DNA from: Mycobacterium sp. ITM-2016-00317
GTDB taxonomy: Bacteria > Actinomycetota > Actinomycetes > Mycobacteriales > Mycobacteriaceae
DNA length: 64,000 nucleotides
Assembly (NCBI RefSeq): GCF_002968295.1
Contig: NZ_CP134399.1
Span: forward strand, 5,022,001 to 5,086,000
Direction of reading: 5' to 3'
Position numbers and translations under genes: made by a program. The notes under the pieces were generated by a model. It did no database searches, was not told the DNA's origin, and was given only the letters and a program-made list of their open reading frames with translations. Below, piece by piece: positions 57,793 through 64,000 of the stretch (within the stretch, counting starts at the first letter, position 1; each line of letters opens with the position of its first letter).

Positions 57793-58200
57793 TCAATACG
57801 ACAGACCGCCGGCGTATCGCCGGCGGCGGTAGTAGCGCCCGCTACCCCGGTTCCGCGCCTTGTAGGTCGGCAGCTGGCTGTCGCAGTTGGGACAGATGAG
57901 TCGCAGATTCTCCCGACGGTCATTGCCGGAATCTCCGTCGATGTGGTCGACGATCAAGGCCAGGGGCGCGCCGTTCCACCGATCGATGATGCCGCAGACG
58001 GCACAGCGTCCACCCTGTTGCTCGTGCAGGTAATCCCGAACGTAATGGCCCTGGTAGGACGTGCGACCGCACACGCCGGTCGCGAGCCAGGCCTCCAACA
58101 ACAAGCGCCGTCGGTGTGCCTGTTGGCACGTATTGGTGCAGAACACCTTCCGCCGTTGGCCCTGGATCTCACCACCACACCCCAGGCATGTCGTCGGCAC
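57793..58200 (-). CDS. HNH endonuclease-like protein with zinc ribbon
   Basis: This 135-residue protein has an N-terminal CxxC pair (TCLGCGG and FCTNTCQQAH), a second pair (CAVCGI, CPNCDS) and the HNH core LIVDHIDGDSGNDRRENLRL. The tail is Arg/Tyr-rich. It resembles phage or mobile-element HNH proteins and stands 134 bp from a tRNA gene, a favoured integration site, but no integrase or other phage gene is present. It may be a remnant. Start GTG 58200. Confidence 0.78.
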   Translation of the reverse strand: MPTTCLGCGGEIQGQRRKVFCTNTCQQAHRRRLLLEAWLATGVCGRTSYQGHYVRDYLHEQQGGRCAVCGIIDRWNGAPLALIVDHIDGDSGNDRRENLRLICPNCDSQLPTYKARNRGSGRYYRRRRYAGGLSY

Positions 58201-58333
58201 ACCTCGACGCTAGCCGCGAGCACCGACGACTCAGGGGGCATTCCGCATGGCTGACGACGCGGCGGGATCGTCGCAGAGGATTATCGAAGCCGGCGGCGAA
58301 GCCGATAAGATCTGGCACGTCCCCGCGGGACAT
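58201..58333. other. Gap between the HNH gene and tRNA-Thr
   Basis: This 133-bp stretch presumably carries the tRNA promoter. TAAGAT at 58306-58311 is a likely -10, about 22 bp before the mature tRNA 5' end; the -35 is unclear. No ORF or repeat is seen. Confidence 0.4.
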
Positions 58334-58405
58334 GCCTCCTTAGCTCAGTGGTAGAGCAACGCTCTTGTAAAGCGTAGGTCGTCAGTTCAATCCTGACAGG
58401 GGGCT
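58334..58405 (+). tRNA. tRNA-Thr (anticodon TGT)
   Basis: This 72-nt cloverleaf has acceptor GCCTCCT/AGGGGGC with one U-G pair. The anticodon stem ACGCT/AGCGT encloses CTTGTAA (anticodon TGT, reading ACA). The T stem is GTCAG/CTGAC with loop TTCAATC, and the discriminator is T. No CCA is encoded. Confidence 0.95.
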
Positions 58406-58496
58406 CGCCAAAACCTTCGCTGCAGTTTCAACATGGCCCGGACCCGGCAATACTCGGTAGCGGTCGTACGAAAATCAACCTTGCGAAGGCGGAACC

Positions 58497-60758
58497 TTGT
58501 CCCAAGCCGTGGAGTCGGAACCCGAAGACCAGGGCAGTGATTCTCCAGAGACGCCCGAGCTGAATTTCGACGAACACCTGCACCCCGCCCGGCCGCGGTC
58601 GCTGAGGTTCCGGCCGCGTGTGCGTCAGCCGTTCACCCGCCGCTCGCTGGCCCGCGACGGCTCCCCGACCGGCGACAACCCGGCCTATGTGTCGTGGCTG
58701 ATCAGCCAGTCGATGCTGGCCGACGCCAACCAGATCAGCCAGCAGTTCTCCGGCCAGGGCTCGATGTGGCAGAACCCGTATGCCACGCCCAGCCCGCGCG
58801 GCGCGGTCGAGACGGCCTCGGTGTGGTTCACCGCCTACCCGTTGTCGCTGATCACCCGGTCCAACGAGTCGTTCCTGAAGGCGATGGCCGACCCGGACAT
58901 GTGGAAGGCGTTCGCCGATATCGGGATCGAGGCTGTGCACACCGGACCGGTCAAGCGGGCGGGCGGGATCTCCGGTTGGGACCTGACCCCCAGCGTGGAC
59001 GGTCACTTCGACCGGATCAGCACGGAGATCGACCCCGCGTTCGGCACGGAGGAAGAGTTCCGTCAGATGTGCGGCACCGCCAACTGGTACGGCGGCACGA
59101 TCATCGACGACATCGTGCCGGGCCACACCGGTAAGGGCGCCGACTTCCGGCTCGCCGAGATGAAGTACGCCGACTACCCCGGCATCTACCACATGGTCGA
59201 GGTCGATCCGCGGGACTGGGAGCACCTGCCGGAGGTGCCGCCCGGCGCGGACTCGGTGAACATCGACCCCGCGACCGAGGAGTGGCTGGACAAGGCCGGC
59301 TACATCATCGGCCGGCTGCAGCGCGTGATCTTCTACGCAGAGGGCATCAAGGAGACCAACTGGAGCGTCACCCGGCCGGTCGTCGGCATCGACGGTGTCG
59401 AACGCCGCTGGGTGTACCTGCACTACTTCAAGGACGGTCAGCCGTCCATCAACTGGCTCGACCCGTCGTTCGCAGGGATGCGGCTGGTCATCGGTGACGC
59501 GCTGCACTCGCTGACCGACCTGGGCACCGGCGGACTTCGCCTGGACGCCAACGGTTTCCTCGGTGCGGAGAAGACCGCCGCTGAGGAGAGCGCAGCCTGG
59601 TCGGAGGGGCATCCGCTCTCGGAGGCGGCCAACCATCTGATCGCGAGCATGGTGCGCAAGGTCGGCGGGTTCACCTTCCAGGAGCTGAACCTCACCATCG
59701 ACGACATCCGGGAGATCGGTGAGGCGGGCGCGGACCTGTCCTACGACTTCATCACCCGACCCGCGGCACACCACGCACTGGCCACCGCCGACACCGAGTT
59801 CCTGCGCCTGACTATGCGCACCACGCTCGAGCACGGCGTCGACCCGGCGTCGCTGGTGCACGCGCTGCAGAACCACGACGAACTCACCTACGAGCTGGTG
59901 CACTGGTCGAACGGGCACCGCGACGACCTCTACACCTACAAGGGCGAGGAGATCACCGGGGAGGTGCTGGGCGAGACGGTCCGCCGGGATCTCAGCGATC
60001 GGCTGACCGGCCCCAACGCCCCGTACAACCTGGTGTTCACCACCAACGGCATCGCGTGCACCACCGCGACGGTGATCGCGGCGACGCTCGGCGTCACCGC
60101 GCTGGACGACATCGTCGACGAGGAGCAGATCGACCGGGTCCGCCGGGCGCACCTGCTGCTGGCGATGTTCAACGCGCTTCAGCCGGGGGTGTTCGCGCTG
60201 TCGGGCTGGGATGTCTGCGGCATGCTCACGCTGCCGGCGTCGCAGATCCCGGAGCTGCTGCGCGGCGGGGACACCCGCTGGATCCACCGCGCCGCGCACG
60301 ACCTGATGGGCGTCAATCCGACCGCGACGCAGTCCCCGGCGGGGATGCCCAGAGGCCGAAGCCTCTACGGCTCCATCCCGGACCAGCTGGCCGACGACAC
60401 CAGTTTCCTGCGCCAGCTGCAGGCGATCCTGAAGGTGCGTTCCCACTACGGCATCGCCACCAGCCGCCAGATCGACATCCCCGAGGTGTCGCACCGCGGC
60501 ATGCTGGTGCTGGTGCATCAGCTCGCCGACGAGGGTCTGTACCAGTTGACGGTGCTCAACTTCGCCAACGAGCACGTCGCAGGCACGGTGCGCTCGCTGA
60601 AGCTGCCGCCCGGCAGCGAGGTGTCGGACATGTTCTCCGGGAAAGCACTGGCCACCGTCGACGATCTGCACAGCTTCGCTCTCGAGCTCGGCGCACACCA
60701 GGGGTTGTCCCTGCTTGTCCAGGCTCCCGACGGACTCGGGGACGCGGACGCAGGCTGA
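58497..60758 (+). CDS. GH13 alpha-amylase-superfamily enzyme
   Basis: This 753-residue protein has the four GH13 regions: DIVPGHTG (I), GLRLDANGF with nucleophile Asp350 (II), FQELN with acid/base Glu396 (III) and LQNHDE with Asp461 (IV). A C-terminal beta domain follows ([17 protein letters not shown]). It resembles trehalose-synthase or maltosyltransferase-type GH13 enzymes, but the subfamily is unclear. There is no signal peptide, so alpha-glucan or maltose/trehalose metabolism in the cytosol is likely. TTG 58497 with AAGG upstream is used; GTG 58509 is possible. Confidence 0.85.
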   Translation: MSQAVESEPEDQGSDSPETPELNFDEHLHPARPRSLRFRPRVRQPFTRRSLARDGSPTGDNPAYVSWLISQSMLADANQISQQFSGQGSMWQNPYATPSPRGAVETASVWFTAYPLSLITRSNESFLKAMADPDMWKAFADIGIEAVHTGPVKRAGGISGWDLTPSVDGHFDRISTEIDPAFGTEEEFRQMCGTANWYGGTIIDDIVPGHTGKGADFRLAEMKYADYPGIYHMVEVDPRDWEHLPEVPPGADSVNIDPATEEWLDKAGYIIGRLQRVIFYAEGIKETNWSVTRPVVGIDGVERRWVYLHYFKDGQPSINWLDPSFAGMRLVIGDALHSLTDLGTGGLRLDANGFLGAEKTAAEESAAWSEGHPLSEAANHLIASMVRKVGGFTFQELNLTIDDIREIGEAGADLSYDFITRPAAHHALATADTEFLRLTMRTTLEHGVDPASLVHALQNHDELTYELVHWSNGHRDDLYTYKGEEITGEVLGETVRRDLSDRLTGPNAPYNLVFTTNGIACTTATVIAATLGVTALDDIVDEEQIDRVRRAHLLLAMFNALQPGVFALSGWDVCGMLTLPASQIPELLRGGDTRWIHRAAHDLMGVNPTATQSPAGMPRGRSLYGSIPDQLADDTSFLRQLQAILKVRSHYGIATSRQIDIPEVSHRGMLVLVHQLADEGLYQLTVLNFANEHVAGTVRSLKLPPGSEVSDMFSGKALATVDDLHSFALELGAHQGLSLLVQAPDGLGDADAG

Positions 60759-60769
60759 CGGTCGTCCAG

Positions 60770-60782
60770 TAGCGTCGACGCA
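60770..60782 (+). promoter_or_regulatory. Leaderless promoter -10 (TAGCGT)
   Basis: TAGCGT (60770-60775), six bases, then ATG at 60782. Confidence 0.5.
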
Positions 60783-61138
60783 TGGCCGAAGCAGGACTGT
60801 GGGTCGCATGGGGTGTGCCGGCGCGTGGACGGGAACGCAACGCGCTCGATCTGCTCATCGAGACCGAGGGCTACCTGGCCGGTCTGCGCGAGCAGGACCG
60901 GATCGAGGGCTTCGACCGGGTCGTCCTGAAGCCGCAGAGCATCGAGCTCGGTGGCTTCATCCTGATCCGGGGTTCGAAGGCGCAGATCGACGATCTTCGT
61001 CGCGATCATGACTTCGAGCTGTGGCTAACCCGGGTGCAGCTCGTCGCCGATCAGGTCGGCGTCGCCGACGCGTGGCTCGGCGACGGTATTGCCGAAGCGG
61101 TCGGCTTGTACCAAAAGGCATTGGAAAACCTGGACTGA
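60782..61138 (+). CDS. Conserved hypothetical protein (118 aa)
   Basis: This is a small soluble protein with the start MAEAGLWVAWGVPARGRERN, a YCII/DUF3303-like feel (IETEGYLAGLREQDRIEGFD and ELGGFILIRGSKAQIDDLRR) and a helical end. The ferredoxin-like beta-alpha-beta pattern is plausible, but no family is recognised with certainty. It has its own leaderless promoter and lies 23 bp after the GH13 gene. Confidence 0.7.
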   Translation: MAEAGLWVAWGVPARGRERNALDLLIETEGYLAGLREQDRIEGFDRVVLKPQSIELGGFILIRGSKAQIDDLRRDHDFELWLTRVQLVADQVGVADAWLGDGIAEAVGLYQKALENLD

Positions 61139-61155
61139 GGCGCAATCCGGGTTTG

Positions 61156-61180
61156 CCCGAGCCGACGCGCGAGCCTCGGG
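61156..61180 (+). terminator. Hairpin after the 118-aa gene
   Basis: CCCGAG (61156-61161) pairs with CTCGGG (61175-61180), 18 bp past the stop. There is no U tract; termination is inference. Confidence 0.35.
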
Positions 61181-61195
61181 GCAGAGAACGGCGCG

Positions 61196-61231
61196 GTCAC
61201 AGTAACGAAACGAGAAGTGTGACGATATAAC
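61196..61231 (+). promoter_or_regulatory. Promoter region of the DUF4185 gene
   Basis: GTCACA (61196-61201) and TGTGAC (61218-61223) form an inverted repeat with a 16-bp centre that includes GTAACG. The AT-rich TATAAC (61226-61231) is a probable -10. The leader to the ATG at 61313 is about 75 nt with AAAGGG as SD. GTCACA/GTAACG elements resemble MtrA sites in cell-wall hydrolase promoters, only as a suggestion. Confidence 0.4.
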
Positions 61232-61312
61232 CTTTTGCTCGCCACGCTCCCGTCAGTGCGATTCAATGGACGCCACGTCGGGGGACTGTTCAGGCTTTGC
61301 CGAAAGGGTTTC

Positions 61313-63478
61313 ATGGGTTCCGCAGCGTATGTCGGTCGGGTGGGAGGTCTGGCCGTAGCGCTGGGCGTCGGAACTGCGGTCTTTGCAGGCCAAGGGGTGG
61401 CCTGGGCCGACGACACCGATTCCTCGACGACGAGTTCGTCCACGTCGGCAAGCTCGGATACCGACCGCGCCGAGACTTCGCGGGCTGCGGGCCGGACGGC
61501 CGACACCACCGGCACCGAATCCGAGCCCCAGCAGGAGTCCGAACCGGACGACGAATCCGCCGCGGCCCCGGAGGAGGATCCGGCCGGTGATCCCGCCGAG
61601 ACAGGGGACGACACCGACGCCGAGCCCGAGGAAGAGCCCGAATCCGAGGCCGACCCGGTAACCGCGCCAGAGGAAGCCCCCAAACCCGTGGACACCGAAC
61701 CGGTCGACGCGGGCGAGGACGACACGATCCCGGACGATACGACTTCGGACGACCCGGACGATGCGGCCGTCCCGGCACCGCCGAAGACCACCCCGGCCAC
61801 CCGGCCGGAGACGTCCACCGGGACGAAGGCCGAGGAGCAGGACCAGAAGCCGACGGACCAGAAGGCGGCCGACAAGACGTCCGCCGACGCGCCGGACGAT
61901 CCGGGCGTGCCGCCGCAGGATCCGAAGAAGGTCGCGGTGTTCGCCTCCGCCACCAAGCTGGCCGAGGCCGGCCCGAAGCCGATCTCCCCGAAGGTGGCCG
62001 CGCTGCTGACCACCGAGCAGGACCAAGCCGCCGTGAAGAAGCCGACCCTGATCACCGCGGTGGTCAACGTGGTCAACAGCATGCTGGACTGGGCCCGCCA
62101 GAAGGCCGAGGCCAAGCCGGGCGACGCCCCCACCCCGCCGTTCCTGTGGGCGCTGTTGTCCTTCGCGCGCCGTGAACTCGACAACCTGTTCGCCGCGCGC
62201 TCCACCACCAACGCCCCGCGGGGTGTCGTGGTGACGCCGACCAGTCTCGCGCTGGCCGACGACGCGGCCGCTGCCGCCGCGCTGGTTCCGTCGTACTCAC
62301 CCTGGCTCAACCCGCAGGTGAGCGCGTCGACGCGGTTCATCAGCTGGGTGACCGGCACGACGGTCTACGGCGGCAACAAGGAACTCGCCAATACGCTGGC
62401 CCGGTTCGGGGTCCACGGCACCGACGTCGGGGTCATGTGGGACAACGGCATGGTCGACGATCCCAACACCGACTTCGACGAGCGCCAGATCCTGATCGCC
62501 GTCGGCGACACCTTCGGCGCCAAGGGCATGACCGGCCGGTGGATCTACAACACGCTGTTCCGCAGCTCCGACCGCGACCTGTCCGACGGCATGACGATCC
62601 CGGACGGCGAGTGGTACAACGGCAACATGTTCGGCGGTGCGCCACTGTCCGGCCCGACCGAGGCGCGCCCGATCATCAATCGTCCGTCCTGGCTGCCGAA
62701 TTCGGTGACGCTGATCCCCACCGCCGGGGTCTCGCTGCCCACCGAGGTCACCGAGGACACCCCGTTCGGCACCATCCAGTACGTCAGCTTCATGTCGGTG
62801 TCGAACTGGGGTCAGGCCGGCCGCTGGAGCACCAACTACTCGGCGATCGCGTACTCCACCGACAACGGTGAGAACTTCAAGGTCGCACCCGAAAGTGTCC
62901 GCTACAACTCGTTTTTGAGCGGCAACCGCAACTTCCAGCAGTCGGCGTTCGTCAAGGGCAACGACGGCTACGTCTACGTCTACGGCACCCCGAACGGCCG
63001 TCAGGGCGCGGCCTATGTGGCGCGCGTGGCCCCCGAGGACATCCTCAACGTGGGCAAGTACGAGTACTACAAGGCCGCCTCGACCGGCTGGTTCGGCGGC
63101 TCGCCGGCCAAGTGGGTCAAGAACAGCCCGTCGTCGGCCTCGGCGGTCATCGGCAAGTCCGGCGGAGCGTGCGGGTCCACCAAACCCGGCTATACCGTCA
63201 GTGAGATGTCGGTGCAGTACAACGAGTACCTGCAGAAGTACGTGGTGCTCTACGGCGATCAGTTCAACAACATCGTGATGCGCACCTCCGACACCCCGGA
63301 GGGTGGCTGGTCGGACGCCAAGGTGCTGATGGGACAGCAGAGCGGCGGCATCTACGCGCCGATGCTGCACCCGTGGTCGCCGTCGACCCAGGGCACCGGG
63401 TCGGACCTCTACTGGAACCTGTCGCTGTGGTCGGACTACAACATCATGCTGATGAAGACCGACCTGACCAAGCTGTGA
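61313..63478 (+). CDS. Secreted DUF4185 protein (possible endo-D-arabinanase)
   Basis: This 721-residue exported protein has a signal peptide (VGGLAVALGVGTAVFAGQG, then AWADD). A long acidic, Thr/Pro/Glu/Asp-rich linker runs from about residue 25 to 180. The C-terminal half is a DUF4185 beta-propeller-like domain (GTTVYGGNKELAN, LIAVGDTFGAKGMTG, QQSGGIYAPMLHPWS). DUF4185 proteins have recently been assigned to glycoside hydrolase family 183, endo-D-arabinanases acting on mycobacterial arabinan; I recall this and have not verified it. Cell-wall remodelling is the likely role. Confidence 0.8.
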   Translation: MGSAAYVGRVGGLAVALGVGTAVFAGQGVAWADDTDSSTTSSSTSASSDTDRAETSRAAGRTADTTGTESEPQQESEPDDESAAAPEEDPAGDPAETGDDTDAEPEEEPESEADPVTAPEEAPKPVDTEPVDAGEDDTIPDDTTSDDPDDAAVPAPPKTTPATRPETSTGTKAEEQDQKPTDQKAADKTSADAPDDPGVPPQDPKKVAVFASATKLAEAGPKPISPKVAALLTTEQDQAAVKKPTLITAVVNVVNSMLDWARQKAEAKPGDAPTPPFLWALLSFARRELDNLFAARSTTNAPRGVVVTPTSLALADDAAAAAALVPSYSPWLNPQVSASTRFISWVTGTTVYGGNKELANTLARFGVHGTDVGVMWDNGMVDDPNTDFDERQILIAVGDTFGAKGMTGRWIYNTLFRSSDRDLSDGMTIPDGEWYNGNMFGGAPLSGPTEARPIINRPSWLPNSVTLIPTAGVSLPTEVTEDTPFGTIQYVSFMSVSNWGQAGRWSTNYSAIAYSTDNGENFKVAPESVRYNSFLSGNRNFQQSAFVKGNDGYVYVYGTPNGRQGAAYVARVAPEDILNVGKYEYYKAASTGWFGGSPAKWVKNSPSSASAVIGKSGGACGSTKPGYTVSEMSVQYNEYLQKYVVLYGDQFNNIVMRTSDTPEGGWSDAKVLMGQQSGGIYAPMLHPWSPSTQGTGSDLYWNLSLWSDYNIMLMKTDLTKL

Positions 63479-63481
63479 TCC

Positions 63482-64000
63482 TCACTCCGCGAACGAGATC
63501 GTCGTCCTCGAACATCCGGTGACGGGGCGGCCGGCCGGGAACGTCGCAGGGTCGGCACCGGCGATCTCGGTCTGCCGGTAGAACGCTCGGCTGCGGTCGG
63601 CCGAACATTCGAAGTTGGCGTTGAGTACCTCGAACGTGGCCGGGTCGGCATCGGCGATGACGTCGCCCATCCAGTAGACCCGGGCCGCATCCGTCGCGTA
63701 CGGACTCTGCAGCACCCGGAACGTGTCGACGTCGGCCCCGGGAATCGGCCGGTCGAAGTGGAAGGCGCCGTGGTCGTCGCGGGAGTACGCGCCCTGCAGC
63801 ACCCGGAACGTCGCGGGTCGCGCGCCAGCGATCACGTTGCCGTTGACGAACACAGCGCTGCCGTCCTTGGCGTAGAGATAGCCGTCCTCGTCGGAGATGA
63901 TTACGAAATGCGCTGGTTCGCTGGACAACACGTCCCCATCGAGCCAGTACACACGGCTTCCGTCCCGGGCCAGTTCGTCGGCCAGCAGTTCGAAGTTGTC
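63482..64000 (-). CDS. DKNYY-family repeat protein (partial, runs off right edge)
   Basis: This open frame continues past the right edge; the visible 172 codons carry no start. Repeats of about 40 residues follow the DKNYY pattern: RVYWLDGDVLSSEPAHF, YLYAKDGSAVFVNGNVI with ARPATFRVLQ, and RVYWMGDVIADADPATFEVL. DKNYY proteins are widespread, often surface-associated and uncharacterised. It converges on the DUF4185 gene with 3 bp between stops. Confidence 0.75.
   Translation of the reverse strand, partial: DNFELLADELARDGSRVYWLDGDVLSSEPAHFVIISDEDGYLYAKDGSAVFVNGNVIAGARPATFRVLQGAYSRDDHGAFHFDRPIPGADVDTFRVLQSPYATDAARVYWMGDVIADADPATFEVLNANFECSADRSRAFYRQTEIAGADPATFPAGRPVTGCSRTTISFAE

Noticed and set aside
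57793..58405. Integrated prophage or island at tRNA-Thr
   Set aside because: No integrase, no visible att repeat and normal housekeeping genes on both sides.
58428..60809. 793-codon open frame on the minus strand across the GH13 gene
   Set aside because: It is the antisense shadow of a clear GH13 enzyme; its translation is rich in Arg, Val, His and Gln without domains.
61196..61223. CRP binding site
   Set aside because: The CRP consensus is TGTGA-N6-TCACA; here the arms are in the opposite order (GTCACA then TGTGAC), so it is not a CRP site.

Overview
The window is high-GC DNA from a rapidly growing mycobacterium (Mycolicibacterium type). From remembered M. tuberculosis H37Rv gene order, most genes run colinearly with the Rv0812 to Rv0756c interval: pabC, ygfZ, purM, purF, purL, pepC, dyp-encapsulin, purQ, purS, ptrB, purC, cyp126, purB, purD, aldA, cyp123, cyp51, adhB, phoR and phoP. 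No database search was possible, so correspondences to Rv numbers are recalled or inferred.

Layout. (1) 1-24.1 kb and 26.7-34.3 kb: a dispersed purine biosynthesis region with purM, purF, purL, purQ, purS, purC, purB and purD. These are interleaved with peptidases (pepC, ptrB), a complete encapsulin nanocompartment operon (DyP peroxidase plus shell), an FAD-dependent dehydrogenase, and a purL-coupled pair of membrane proteins (Abhydrolase_9 type and CPBP protease). (2) 28.2-29.9 kb: a DUF429-RelA/SpoT fusion matching the M. smegmatis RelZ architecture. (3) 34.4-47.9 kb: a lipid/sterol oxidation region. It holds a CYP125-like P450, an aldehyde dehydrogenase/SDR/hydroxyisobutyrate dehydrogenase-like operon on the minus strand, and the divergent tetR-cyp123-SDR-cyp51-ferredoxin-NTF2 operon, followed by adhB and a ketosteroid-isomerase-like protein. 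(4) 47.9-54.2 kb: an accessory block (two SDRs, one of them mycofactocin type, an F420-dependent LLM oxidoreductase, TetR, P450 and fatty acyl-CoA ligase) inserted between the Rv0760c and Rv0759c counterparts. (5) 54.3-57.8 kb: HIT protein, PhoR-PhoP two-component system with a PhoP-type box, and a divergent repeat protein. (6) 57.8-64 kb: an HNH nuclease, tRNA-Thr(TGT), a GH13 enzyme, and a secreted DUF4185 protein.

The most unusual structure lies at 41.90-42.01 kb. A 26-bp unit is repeated four times between a tetR gene and cyp123. It creates three successive 9-codon mini-ORFs (MSLIVGDDK, then MSLSVGDDK twice), each joined to the next by an ATGA stop/start overlap and the last joined to cyp123 by TAGTG. 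This looks like a relay of translational coupling produced by tandem duplication of a gene junction.

Other regulatory signals are a MerR/SoxR-type promoter (19-bp spacer with CCTCAA-N6-TTGAGG) before an F420-type oxidoreductase gene, paired GGACA-N2-TGTCC dyads flanking the aldA/tetR divergent region, an 18-bp palindrome before the accessory P450, and many leaderless promoters (TANNNT followed 6-7 nt later by ATG or GTG).
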